Below are positions 28,252 through 36,930 of a stretch of 64,000 nt of DNA, piece after piece. The stretch is from contig CAWHMD010000009.1 in assembly GCA_963830385.1 (NCBI GenBank), positions 1 to 64,000 on the forward strand. Direction: 5' to 3'. A model generated the notes under the pieces. That model saw only the letters and a list, made by a program, of their open reading frames with translations. It did no database searches and was not told the origin of the DNA. Position 1 is the stretch's first letter. Every line of letters starts with the position of its first letter. This stretch comes from Bog-532 sp963830385. GTDB taxonomy: Bacteria; Actinomycetota; Actinomycetes; Streptosporangiales; Streptosporangiaceae. The position numbers and the translations under genes were made by a program.

Positions 28252-29808
28252 ATGAGCGAGCACTACGACGTCATCGTGATCGGAACGGGGGCCGGCGGCG
28301 GCACGCTCGCCCGCCACCTCGCCCCCTCGGGCAAGCGCATCCTGCTGCTCGAGCGGGGCGACTGGCTGCCCCGCGAGCCCGGCAACTGGTCGACCGAAGA
28401 CGTCTTCGTCGATGGCCGCTACATCTCGCCCGACAAGTGGTACGACGTGAAGGGCAAGTCCTTCTTCCAGCCGCAGGTGCACTACTTCGTCGGCGGCGCC
28501 ACCAAGCTGTACGGCGCCGCGCTCTATCGGATGCGCGAGCAGGACTTCGGTGAAATCCACCACCACGATGGCCTGTCGCCGGCCTGGCCCATCTCCTATC
28601 AGGACATGGAGCCCTACTACACCGCCGCCGAGACGATGTACCAGGTGCACGGGGCGCGGGGCGAGGATCCAACCGAGCCGCCGTCTACCGCGCCCTACCC
28701 CTACCCCGCGGTCTCTCACGAGCCCCGGATTCAGCAGCTGTCCGACGATCTGGCCAAGAGCGGGTACCACCCGTTCCACGCGCCGTGCGGCATTCTGGTC
28801 AACGAGGCGAACCTGCCGTACAGCATCTGCGTGAAATGCGGTTCCTGCGACGGCTTCCCCTGCCCGCTGCACGCCAAGTCCGACGCCGAGGTGCTCGGCG
28901 TCCGCCCCGCCCTCAAGCACGACAACGTGACGCTGCTGCGGAACGCGCAGGCGGTCAAGCTGGAAACCAACCCGGCCGGCACCGCGGTCACCGAGGTCGT
29001 GGTCGAGCGGGACGGCGAGACCGAGCGGTACGCAGGCGACATCGTGGTCGTCTCCTGCGGTGCGGCCAACTCGGCCAAGCTGCTGCTGGCCTCGGCCACC
29101 GACAAGCACCCGGAGGGGCTGGCCAACGGCTCCGATCAAGTCGGCCGCAACTTCATGTACCACGACAGTCAGGCCGTGCTCGCCCTGTCCAAGGAGCCGA
29201 ACCCGACCGTGTTCCAGAAGACCCTTGGCGTCAACGACTTCTACTTCAGCGGTCCGGACTTCGACTACCCGATGGGCAACATCCAGATGATCGGCAAGTC
29301 GCAAGCGGCCATGTTCCGTGGCGAGAAGCCCCTCGAGACCAAGTTCGCGCCCAGCTGGGCGCTGCGTGACGTCGCGCAGCACGCCGTGGACTTCTGGCTG
29401 TCCACCGAGGACCTGCCGCAGCCAGAGAATCGGGTCACTCTCGGCTCGGACGGCAACGTCCACATCCTGTACACACCGAGCAACCCCACCGCCGCCAAGC
29501 GGCTGTACGCCCAGCTCAAGTCGATGCTCGGCTCACTCGGCATGCACGAGAACCACATGGCCCACCGGTTCGCGTACATGAAAACCGACATCCCGGTCGC
29601 CGGCTGCGCGCACCAGGCCGGGACCGTCCGGTTCGGTGCCGACTCGGCGACATCCGTGCTCGACGCCAGCTGCAAGGCCCATGAACTCGACAACCTCTAC
29701 GTCGCCGACACCAGCATCTTCCCTAGCATCAGCGCGGTGAACCCGGCCCTGACCGCGATGGCCAACGCCATCCGGGTCGGCGACCACATCCTCGACCGGC
29801 TGGCCTGA
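28252..29808 (+). CDS. GMC-family oxidoreductase
   Basis: 518 aa. The FAD-binding N-terminus VIVIGTGAGGGTLARHLAP lies near 7-25. VGGATKLYGAALYRMREQDF lies near 82-101. CVKCGSCDGFPCPLHAKSDA near 191-210 has four Cys and could bind metal. The C-terminal GMC signature NPALTAMANAIRVGDHI is near 497-513. It would oxidise an alcohol, sugar or related substrate, not identifiable here. It begins 2 bp after the cydB stop, so it belongs to the cyd transcript and might feed electrons toward quinone; that is inference. Confidence 0.85.
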   Translation: MSEHYDVIVIGTGAGGGTLARHLAPSGKRILLLERGDWLPREPGNWSTEDVFVDGRYISPDKWYDVKGKSFFQPQVHYFVGGATKLYGAALYRMREQDFGEIHHHDGLSPAWPISYQDMEPYYTAAETMYQVHGARGEDPTEPPSTAPYPYPAVSHEPRIQQLSDDLAKSGYHPFHAPCGILVNEANLPYSICVKCGSCDGFPCPLHAKSDAEVLGVRPALKHDNVTLLRNAQAVKLETNPAGTAVTEVVVERDGETERYAGDIVVVSCGAANSAKLLLASATDKHPEGLANGSDQVGRNFMYHDSQAVLALSKEPNPTVFQKTLGVNDFYFSGPDFDYPMGNIQMIGKSQAAMFRGEKPLETKFAPSWALRDVAQHAVDFWLSTEDLPQPENRVTLGSDGNVHILYTPSNPTAAKRLYAQLKSMLGSLGMHENHMAHRFAYMKTDIPVAGCAHQAGTVRFGADSATSVLDASCKAHELDNLYVADTSIFPSISAVNPALTAMANAIRVGDHILDRLA

Positions 29809-30243
29809 GCCAGGACCCACCTGGCCGCCGGGTATTTGCCTGAATTTCCGTTGAGGTCCTGCTCGCCTCCGGTAACCGGACGTGGGCCGCGGGGAATGGC
29901 AAACACACGGAAAGACTAGTTATAACCCAGCATCGACGCATTGCTGCGCGACCGGGCCGATAACCTGTCCGGGCCTTGCCTTGGCCGTCGGCGCGGTCAC
30001 GGCGGACTCCTGCATTTCGTCGATTCCCGTTGGTTTCCGGCGGTGCCCTCAGCCGGCGCGGATTCCTCCGGCCTCCCCGTCAGGCTCCTGAGTTGCCGCG
30101 TCCCCCCACGGGGGTGATGCCCGCCCCCAGATCCTCAGGCAGGCTTTGCGCAGTCGGAGACAAGTTCCCGGGACGGTGATCTCGTGCGCCGCGGCCCGCG
30201 CTCTGCGCGGGCGCCGGGATCGGATCCGCGGCGGAGGTGCCGG
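29809..30243. other. Intergenic stretch with promoter site E
   Basis: Contains a 13-bp palindrome, TCCGGTAACCGGA at 29868-29880, which could form a terminator stem after the GMC gene, an AT-richer patch near 29900-29930, and palindrome site E. No supported gene. Confidence 0.6.
30101..30145 (+). promoter_or_regulatory. Palindrome site E with candidate -10
   Basis: TCCCCC (30101-30106), N5, GGGTGA (30112-30117), with the same spacer (CACGG) and right flank (TGATGC) as site D. CAGGCT at 30140-30145 is the candidate -10, 23 nt from the edge. It drives the Rv1733c-like gene starting at 30244. Confidence 0.6.
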
Positions 30244-30828
30244 ATGTTTCAGGGGATACGCCGGTCCCGGATGTTCGGCTGGGACGGTAACCCGCTCCGG
30301 CGGCGCGCTGACCGGCTCGAGGCGGGCGTGCTGGCCGGGCTGATCGTGGCCTTCCTGATCAGCGCGCCCATTCTGGTCATGGTGGCAGGTCACTGGGCCC
30401 AGGCTGCGGGTACGCGGGCGCTGCACGCGGAAGCGGCCTGGACCCAGGTGCCGGCGGCCGTGCAGCCGTCAGCGCCGGGTCAGAGCAACACCTCCGCCGT
30501 CCCGGACGGCACCGTATGGAGGCGGGGACGCTGGACGGCCCCTGACGGACAGCCGCGCAGCGGCTGGATCGCGATCAGCCCGCACGTCACGGCGGGCGGC
30601 ACCGCCCGCATCTGGGTCAACCGTTCAGGCTCACCGACCGGAGCGCCCCAAGGGCGCTCCCAGCTGCTGGGATGGGCTCCGCTCGCCGAGGTGGGGACTG
30701 CCCTCACGCTGGTGATCCTGTTCTCCCTCGCCGTCTTCGCGCAGCGATGGCTGTTCGGGCGGAACCGCCTCGCCGGCTGGCACAGCGCGTGGCGAGCCGA
30801 GGGACCACGCTGGACCGGACAGCGGTGA
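30244..30828 (+). CDS. Rv1733c-family membrane protein
   Basis: 194 aa from ATG 30244 (GGAGGTG about 7 nt upstream). The N-terminal signature WDGNPLRRRADRLEAGVLAG near 13-32 is typical of the Rv1733c family. Two membrane helices lie near 30-52 and 145-170, with an outside domain between them containing GTVWRRGRWTAPDGQPRSGW. Function unknown. In Mycobacterium tuberculosis Rv1733c belongs to the DosR dormancy regulon, which fits a stress regulon here although the operator differs from the DosR box. Confidence 0.8.
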   Translation: MFQGIRRSRMFGWDGNPLRRRADRLEAGVLAGLIVAFLISAPILVMVAGHWAQAAGTRALHAEAAWTQVPAAVQPSAPGQSNTSAVPDGTVWRRGRWTAPDGQPRSGWIAISPHVTAGGTARIWVNRSGSPTGAPQGRSQLLGWAPLAEVGTALTLVILFSLAVFAQRWLFGRNRLAGWHSAWRAEGPRWTGQR

Positions 30829-31210
30829 TCGGCATGCTGGCCGCGCAGTGGCCCGCCCGTTCCCGCGGTTCGAACTGGCCGCCGGGACGGTGCTCCGCCG
30901 CCCGCGGAGCCTGTGTGAAAGGCCGTGGGATCCCACGCCGAGCCTGCTGGGATTTTATTGTGGGTTCGGCCCGGCGAATCCCCCAAAAAAGCTGGTGATT
31001 ACCGTGTCATTGACGCAATGCCCCCGCGCATCAACGCCTCGTCACCGTACAGATAGCGGACGCTGGTGCTGATGCATTCGATTGCATTCGTCTTCAGTTT
31101 GCGGGTCTGGCCCGGCATTTGTTCATCAGCAGGAAAAATGCCAGAATGGACAGCGTCGTTGAGGCTGCTCAGGACCCTGGCAGCGCTAGTCGCCAAGGCT
31201 GGGGATCAGT
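30829..31210. other. Intergenic stretch without a supported gene
   Basis: GC content falls after about 30950. A minus-strand frame at 30999-31196 encodes KLKTNAIECIS, faintly like the TNAIE motif of IS256-type transposases, but nothing else supports an insertion sequence. No palindrome copy of the TCACCC type is present before the LuxR gene. Confidence 0.5.
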
Positions 31211-33628
31211 GTGAGCCGCGCTCAATGGGATTGCACCAATAATGACCCGATCATTCACCACGTCACCGCGGCTGGCCGCTTGGTAAACGGCCACGCACCC
31301 AACGTTTCCGGCGGTGTCGTTCCGTTGGGCGGTGTCGTTTCGTTGGAAGGTGCCGCGCCGGCGGCGGGCATACCGGCCACGCCGCGCGCGGACCCCGAGG
31401 TGCTGATCGAGACGAAGCTCTATGCGCCGAGAGAGCGACACGGGTGGGTGTCGCGCGATGCACTGGTCGGCCAGCTGGCAGGCACGGCTCGCCGGCTCCT
31501 GCTGGTGGAAGCCCCCGCAGGCTTCGGCAAGACGACCCTCATCGCTCAGTGGCGCCTGAGCGCGGCCGAGAGCCGCCCGTTCGCCTGGGTCTCCCTCGAT
31601 CGCGGTGACAACGATCCCGGCCGGTTGTGGTGGCACGTGGCCGGTGCGCTGCTGGGCGCCTGCCCGGGGATCAGCACCGCTAACGTCCTGGCCGCGGTCC
31701 GGGACCAGCAGCCGGATTCGGCCGGGGCCCTGGTCCCGCTCCTGGTCAACGAACTGGCCCGGCTGCCGGATCCAGTTGTCCTGGTGCTCGACGACTATCA
31801 CCTGATCAGCGAACGCGACTGCCACGACCAGCTCGCCTTCTTGCTGCTGCATCTCCCGCCCACGGTCCAGCTGGTGCTGATCACGCGAGTGGAGCCGCCC
31901 CTGCCGCTGGCCCGGTTGCGGGCGGGCGGGGAGATGGCCGAGGTCCGGGCGGCTGACCTGCGTTTCGGCCCCGCGCACGCGGCCCAGCTCGTCGCTACCG
32001 TCGCCGGGCTGGAGCTCAGCCGCACCGATCTGGCCGAGCTGGTCGACCTGACCGAAGGCTGGCCCGCCGGGATCTACCTCGCGGCGCTGTCGCTGCGCGA
32101 GCAGGCGTCACCCAGTGCTGTCATCCGCCAGTTCAGCGGTGACAATCGTTTCGTCCTCGATTTTCTCGCCGAGGAGGTGCTGAGCCGCCAGCCGGACGCG
32201 GTCCGGCAGTTCCTCGAGCGCACCTCGATCCTCAGCCGATTCTGCGCACCGCTGTGCGATGCCGTGACCGGGTCGGGCGACGCGGCCGAGATCATCGACC
32301 TCCTCGAACGGCAGAACCTGTTCGTCGTACCGCTCGATGACGCTCGCCACTGGTTCCGCTATCACCATCTGTTCGGGCAAATGCTCCGCAGCGAGCTCCG
32401 CCGGTCCGAACCGGGCATGGTGCCCACCCTGCACGAGCGGGCCAGTGCCTGGCACCGCCGGTCGGGCGCCACCGACGAGGCGATCAGCCATGCGTACGCC
32501 GCCGGTGACATCGCCGGGGTCGTCAGCCTCATCGCCAAGCGCTGGTACGCCTATGCGGCCTCCGGCCAGGTCGCGACCGTGCGCAGCTGGCTGAGCCTGC
32601 TCGGGGACGACACCGTTGGCACTGATCCGGTCGCGGTGCACTGCGCGGCGTGGGTCGCGGCGCTGTCCGGTGACCAGGCATCCCTGCGACGCTGGCTGCC
32701 GATCGTCGAGGCCAGTGATTTCCAGGGGGCGCTTCCGGACGGTATCCGGTCGATGCAGTCGTCGGCGGCGTTGCTGCGGGGCACCTTCGGCTTCGAGGGC
32801 ATCGGTCCCATGCGCGCAGCGGCCGCCCGGGCTGCCGCGCTGGAGGCCGATCCGGCCTCACCGTGGCACGGGCTGGCTCAGGCCGCGTACGCGACGAGCC
32901 TGTACTGGTCCGGTGACCTCGATGCCGCCATCGCGCAGGCCCGCGGGGCCTGGGCCGCCGCCCCGTCCAGCACCCTCGTCCGCATGCTGGGCGCCGCGGT
33001 CCTGTCGCTGATCGCGGTCGACCGGGGAGAACTGTCCGATGCCCAGCAGTGGTTGCGCCGTGCTGAGCAGATCGTGGCCGACGCCAGTCCGGGTCTCGGC
33101 ACCGCTCCGCAGAGCTCGCTCGTGTTCACGGCGGCCGGCGCGATCGCGGCCCGGTGCGGTCGGCTCAGCGAGGCGCGCCAGGCGTTCCAGCGCACGCTCG
33201 ACATCCGTCGCGGGAAGTGGGGGATCAGTCCCTGGGCCACCCTGGAAGTCCTGCTCAGACTCGCGCCGGTGCTGGCCGGCCTCGGCGACCGGCCGGGAGC
33301 CGTCGCCCTGCTGGCCGAGGCCCGGTCGATCCTGCTCGCCCTGCCGGACGGTGCCGGGGCTCAGCTCGATCGCCTGAACCGGGTCGAACGGCGAATCGCG
33401 GGTCAGCCGCGGGCCGTAGCGCCGGGCGCATCGCTGACCGGGCGCGAGGCGGTGGTGCTGCACCTGCTGCGCGGCCCACTGTCGCTGCGCGAGATCGGCG
33501 CTGAACTGTTCGTGTCCCAGAACACCGTCAAGACGCACACTCGCGCGATCTACCAGAAGCTGGGCGTGGGCACCCGTAATGACGCCGTGGCCCAGGGCTA
33601 CCACCGCCACCTCTTCGACAACATCTGA
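31211..33628 (+). CDS. MalT-like LuxR-family (LAL) transcriptional regulator
   Basis: 805 aa, GTG start. After a variable N-terminus (about 1-60), ETKLYAPRERHGWVSRDALV near 66-85 and the Walker A loop EAPAGFGKTTLIAQW near 97-111 open a STAND-type ATPase. LVLDDYHLISERDC near 194-207 is the Walker B region. A helical repeat region follows (about 350-710). The C-terminus LTGREAVVLHLLRGPLSLRE and NTVKTHTRAIYQKL near 738-785 is the LuxR helix-turn-helix. Such proteins are usually effector- and ATP-dependent activators. It is the only DNA-binding regulator encoded within the first 34 kb. Confidence 0.9.
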   Translation: MSRAQWDCTNNDPIIHHVTAAGRLVNGHAPNVSGGVVPLGGVVSLEGAAPAAGIPATPRADPEVLIETKLYAPRERHGWVSRDALVGQLAGTARRLLLVEAPAGFGKTTLIAQWRLSAAESRPFAWVSLDRGDNDPGRLWWHVAGALLGACPGISTANVLAAVRDQQPDSAGALVPLLVNELARLPDPVVLVLDDYHLISERDCHDQLAFLLLHLPPTVQLVLITRVEPPLPLARLRAGGEMAEVRAADLRFGPAHAAQLVATVAGLELSRTDLAELVDLTEGWPAGIYLAALSLREQASPSAVIRQFSGDNRFVLDFLAEEVLSRQPDAVRQFLERTSILSRFCAPLCDAVTGSGDAAEIIDLLERQNLFVVPLDDARHWFRYHHLFGQMLRSELRRSEPGMVPTLHERASAWHRRSGATDEAISHAYAAGDIAGVVSLIAKRWYAYAASGQVATVRSWLSLLGDDTVGTDPVAVHCAAWVAALSGDQASLRRWLPIVEASDFQGALPDGIRSMQSSAALLRGTFGFEGIGPMRAAAARAAALEADPASPWHGLAQAAYATSLYWSGDLDAAIAQARGAWAAAPSSTLVRMLGAAVLSLIAVDRGELSDAQQWLRRAEQIVADASPGLGTAPQSSLVFTAAGAIAARCGRLSEARQAFQRTLDIRRGKWGISPWATLEVLLRLAPVLAGLGDRPGAVALLAEARSILLALPDGAGAQLDRLNRVERRIAGQPRAVAPGASLTGREAVVLHLLRGPLSLREIGAELFVSQNTVKTHTRAIYQKLGVGTRNDAVAQGYHRHLFDNI

Positions 33629-33663
33629 CCAGGTTCTCCGCGCTGCGCGAAACCTGCCGTGCA

Positions 33664-33897
33664 TCACGGGGCCGGAATCGGCGGGATGAGCCAGTAGGCG
33701 CTCAGCATGACCGACGCCCGGCCGAAAAACCGCTTCCGCCGGGGGGTGGCCCGCTCGGTCACCGGCATCGGCTCGTAGCGCGTCGCCGTCGTGAACATGG
33801 CGAACATCGACACGAGCCGGGGATCACTGGCGGCCAGGTACTGCTCGATCTGTTCCAGGTTCCGCTGCTGGCGCCGTCTCTTATCCTGCCGTCTCAT
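33664..33897 (-). CDS. DUF3040 small membrane protein
   Basis: 77 aa from ATG 33897; GTG 33942 in frame would add 15 residues. The NLEQIEQYLAASDPRLVSMF block near 13-32 is the DUF3040 motif, normally at the start of such proteins. The C-terminus is moderately hydrophobic (ASVMLSAYWLIPPIPAP) but shorter than the usual two-helix form, so it may be truncated. Palindrome site K lies 34 bp upstream. Confidence 0.65.
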   Translation of the reverse strand: MRRQDKRRRQQRNLEQIEQYLAASDPRLVSMFAMFTTATRYEPMPVTERATPRRKRFFGRASVMLSAYWLIPPIPAP

Positions 33898-33904
33898 ACC
33901 ATCC

Positions 33905-33948
33905 AGGTTCGCGCCGGCCTGGCCGGCTGCCTCCTCCCGCACGGGTGA
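33905..33948 (-). promoter_or_regulatory. Weak palindrome site K with candidate -10
   Basis: GGGTGA (33943-33948), N5, TCCTCC (33932-33937): two mismatches in one arm. On the minus strand GAACCT starts at 33910, 22 nt from the edge. A transcript from there would start almost at ATG 33897, i.e. leaderless. This is the weakest copy. Confidence 0.35.
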
Positions 33949-33980
33949 GATCCAGGCTGACCCAGCCCACGACGATCCGC

Positions 33981-36128
33981 TCAGGTCAGCGGCAGGCCCG
34001 TGTGTGCGGCCAGGAAAGCCAGCAGATCGGCGGACAGCGCCACCGAGCGGCTCACCGCGCGGCTCGAATGCCCCACGTCCGCCTCACGCCGCAGCAGGAC
34101 CGGCCGCTCCGGGAGCGACCCGGTCGTGGCGTATTGCAGCGCGGCGCACATCTTACGGGCGTGCAGGGGGTCCACCCGGGTGTCGTTGTCAAACACGGTG
34201 AACAGCACGCTCGGATAAAGGGTCCCCGGCACTACGTGGTGGTAGGGCGAGTACGACAGCAACCAGCCCAGTTGTTCGGGATCGGCGGCCGTGCCGTACT
34301 CGGTGTTCCAGGTCTCGCCCAGGCCGAACCGCTCGTAGCGGACCATGTCCAGCAGCGGCGCCGAGCACACCACCGCCGCGTACAGGCCGGGCCGCTGGGT
34401 GAGCGCCGCCCCCACCAGCAGGCCGCCGTTCGAGCCGCCGTAGATGCCGAGCTGCTCGCGGGTCGTCCAGCCGTCGGCGATGAGCTTCTCGGCGGCGGCG
34501 TGGAAGTCGTCGAACACGTTCTGCCGCCGGTCCAGCATGCCGGCCCGGTGCCAGTCCTCGCCTTCCTCGCTGCCCCCGCGCAGCCCGGCGATCGCGTACA
34601 CGCCGCCCGCTTCCACCCAGGCCAGGGTGGTGGCCGAGTAGCCCGGGGTGAGGCTGATGTTGAAGCCGCCGTAGCCGTAGAGCACGGTCGGCCGGGGCCG
34701 GTCCGGGGCCGCGGCCGCGCTGATGACCAGCATCCGCACCACGGTGCCGTCGGCCGACTCGTAGGCCACCTGCTGCGCGTGCACGGCCGGGGCCTGCACC
34801 GTGCCCGGCGCCCGCGCCCAGACGCTGACCTGCCCGTCCTGCGCGTCGTAGTGCATGACCGTGCCCGGCGTGGTGTTGTCGGTGTAGGCGAACCAGGCCT
34901 CGTACCCGCCTTCCGGCCGCGCCCCGATCCCGCCCACCGTGCCCGGCCCCGGCAGCGGCACCGAGCCGGTCCGCGCCCCGCTGGCCAGGTCGTGCACGCT
35001 GATCTCGCTGATCGCGTGCCGCGTCCACAGGGCCAGGAGCCGCGGCACGGTCGCGCCGTCGAGGATCGCGTAGCCCTCCAGCACCGCCTCGGGGTCGCTC
35101 GGCAACAGGTCCCGCCAGGTCTCCACCCCGGGATCGGCCGGGTCGGTCACCGCCAGCCGCCCCCGCGGCGCGTCCAGGTCGGTGAACACGTACAGCCGCC
35201 CGTCCCGGCCGACCCGCGCCCCGGTCCGCGCGTCGGCCCCCTCCTGCACCGGCCGCAGCTCCGGGCTGGCCAGCCCGCCCGCGTCGTCGCCCGGGCCGGT
35301 CAGGTCGGCGATCCACAGGTCGTTGCGCGGTTCGGTGCCGCGGGCGGCGCTGATCATCAGCCAGCGCCCGTCCAGGCTGACCGAGGCCGAGTAGTAGGTC
35401 GTCTTGTCGCGCCCGGCGCCGAAGATCAGCACGTCGTCGCCGGCCGGTGAGCCCACGCGGTGCAGGTAGACCCGCCGGTGGTACTGCTCCTCGCCGGCCG
35501 GTACCGCGCCGGGCGGCAGCCGCCGGGTGTAGTAGAACGCCTTGCCGCCCGGCAGCCAGGCGACCGAGGTGTACCGGCAGCGGTCGATCGGGCCGTCCAC
35601 CAGCTCGCCGGTCTCCACGTCGAGGACCCGCAGCACCGACTCCTCGCTGCCGCCCTCGGACAGCTGGTAGGCCAGCAGACGGCCTTCCTTGTCCGGCTGC
35701 CAGCTGTCCAGCGTGGTCTTGCCGCTGGGGTCGACCGCGGCCGGGTCGATCAGCGTCCGCGGCTCGCTGGCGCCCGGGTCGACCGTCAGCAGCACCGCGT
35801 GCTCCTGGCCGGGCAGCCGCCGGCTGAAGAACTGCCGCATCCCCCGCCAGGCCGGCACCCCGATGTGGCCGGTCCCCATCAGCTCGAGGATCCGGTCGGC
35901 CAGCGCGCCGATGCCGGGCAGCGTGGCCCCGTGGGCGGCGAACAGCGTGTCCTGCGCCCGCAGCCAGTCCTGGGCGGCCGGGCTGGCGGGATCCTCGAGC
36001 CAGCGGTACGGGTCGCTGACCGCGAACCCGGACAGGTCCTCGACGAGGCCGAGCCGCTCCGCCTGCGGATATCCCTCCGGCTCGACCGCCGGGTAGCCGT
36101 CCCGATCCGCGCCCTGATCTTCAGCCAT
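33981..36128 (-). CDS. Prolyl oligopeptidase family serine peptidase (S9A)
   Basis: 715 aa, full length for prolyl endopeptidase. The N-terminus DLSGFAVSDPYRWLEDPASP leads into a seven-bladed propeller. The catalytic domain has YGYGGFNISLTPGYS near 490-504, the nucleophile Ser in YGGSNGGLLVGAAL near 563-576, Asp in DNDTRVDPLHARK near 645-657 and His in ADVGHSSRA near 684. No signal peptide is seen, so it is probably cytoplasmic and cleaves short proline-containing peptides. It is preceded by a -10 box 6 nt before the ATG. Confidence 0.92.
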   Translation of the reverse strand: MAEDQGADRDGYPAVEPEGYPQAERLGLVEDLSGFAVSDPYRWLEDPASPAAQDWLRAQDTLFAAHGATLPGIGALADRILELMGTGHIGVPAWRGMRQFFSRRLPGQEHAVLLTVDPGASEPRTLIDPAAVDPSGKTTLDSWQPDKEGRLLAYQLSEGGSEESVLRVLDVETGELVDGPIDRCRYTSVAWLPGGKAFYYTRRLPPGAVPAGEEQYHRRVYLHRVGSPAGDDVLIFGAGRDKTTYYSASVSLDGRWLMISAARGTEPRNDLWIADLTGPGDDAGGLASPELRPVQEGADARTGARVGRDGRLYVFTDLDAPRGRLAVTDPADPGVETWRDLLPSDPEAVLEGYAILDGATVPRLLALWTRHAISEISVHDLASGARTGSVPLPGPGTVGGIGARPEGGYEAWFAYTDNTTPGTVMHYDAQDGQVSVWARAPGTVQAPAVHAQQVAYESADGTVVRMLVISAAAAPDRPRPTVLYGYGGFNISLTPGYSATTLAWVEAGGVYAIAGLRGGSEEGEDWHRAGMLDRRQNVFDDFHAAAEKLIADGWTTREQLGIYGGSNGGLLVGAALTQRPGLYAAVVCSAPLLDMVRYERFGLGETWNTEYGTAADPEQLGWLLSYSPYHHVVPGTLYPSVLFTVFDNDTRVDPLHARKMCAALQYATTGSLPERPVLLRREADVGHSSRAVSRSVALSADLLAFLAAHTGLPLT

Positions 36129-36134
36129 GCCCCG

Positions 36135-36140
36135 ACCCTA
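36135..36140 (-). promoter_or_regulatory. -10 box for a leaderless prolyl oligopeptidase transcript
   Basis: TAGGGT on the minus strand ends 6 nt before ATG 36128, and no ribosome-binding site lies between. This spacing is that of leaderless actinobacterial mRNAs. Confidence 0.6.
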
Positions 36141-36289
36141 GCCAAGCGACACGGGGGGCCGGTGAGCCTAACCGGAAGCAAGGGGACTGTTCTGCGCGTT
36201 TATGCTTTTGTAGTAGCGGCGGAGCGCTTCAGCGGACACACTAGGAACACGGTGCTCCTCTGATGCGAAACCGCCCAGCGGAGGTGGGA

Positions 36290-36802
36290 GTGCGAAGAGT
36301 CCTGCTGCTCAACGTCACGTATGAGCCGCTAACCACAGTGGGGCTTCGCCGCGCCGTATGCCTGGTCCTCAGCGGGAAAGCCGAAATAGTCCACGACGAC
36401 ACGGCCGGTGCGACCCTGCACTCCGCGTCGGTCACCCTGGCTACCCCGTCGGTCATCCGGCTCCGGCGTTACGTCCGCATCCCGTACCGCAACCGGGTGC
36501 CGCTGACCCGGGCGGCGCTGATGCGGCGGGACAACTACCGGTGCGCGTACTGCGACCGGAAGGCGGAGACCATCGATCACGTGATTCCGCGCAGCCGGGG
36601 CGGGCCCCACTCCTGGGAGAACTGCGTCGCGTCCTGCACCACGTGCAACCACAGCAAGGCCGACCGCCTGCTGGAGGAACTCGGCTGGACGCTGACGCGG
36701 GTGCCGGCGGTGCCCCGCGGGGCACACTGGCGGCTGATCGGCGTGGCCCGCGACGGTGACCCCCAGTGGGCCGCCTACCTCCGTGAGCCCACCGCCGCCT
36801 AA
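36290..36802 (+). CDS. HNH endonuclease
   Basis: 170 aa from GTG 36290, which has GGAGG with a 5-nt spacer; ATG 36263 is an upstream alternative. The N-terminus VLLLNVTYEPLTTVGLRRAV is shared by a widespread actinobacterial HNH family. CAYC near 85-88 and CTTC near 114-117 give a four-Cys zinc site. The catalytic core is IDHVIPRSRGGPHSWENC near 94-111 with NHSKADR after it. The nuclease role in the cell is unknown. Confidence 0.88.
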   Translation: MRRVLLLNVTYEPLTTVGLRRAVCLVLSGKAEIVHDDTAGATLHSASVTLATPSVIRLRRYVRIPYRNRVPLTRAALMRRDNYRCAYCDRKAETIDHVIPRSRGGPHSWENCVASCTTCNHSKADRLLEELGWTLTRVPAVPRGAHWRLIGVARDGDPQWAAYLREPTAA

Positions 36803-36855
36803 AGGGCCCGCACCCGCCCGCGTCACCGCCGCCGCCGGCGCCACCCCCGCCCAGA

Positions 36856-36888
36856 GTGAATAAGCTCACGATCCGAGCAAAATTTTGC
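36856..36888. promoter_or_regulatory. Crp-like half-sites and AT-rich palindrome upstream of FUSC gene
   Basis: GTGA (36856-36859), N6, TCAC (36866-36869) matches the core of Crp/Fnr-type operators. A second perfect 12-bp palindrome, GCAAAATTTTGC, lies at 36877-36888. Both precede the gene starting at 36931. Confidence 0.4.
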
Positions 36889-36930
36889 CAGCAGCGGAAT
36901 GATCGGTGCCCGGACTCGCTTTGAGACTTG

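Noticed and set aside
30999..31196. Possible IS256-type transposase remnant (KLKTNAIECIS)
   Set aside because: Only a five-residue similarity; no flanking repeats and no further homology.
33945..35450. 501-aa plus-strand frame
   Set aside because: Shadow of the prolyl oligopeptidase gene; the sense strand has the full catalytic motifs.
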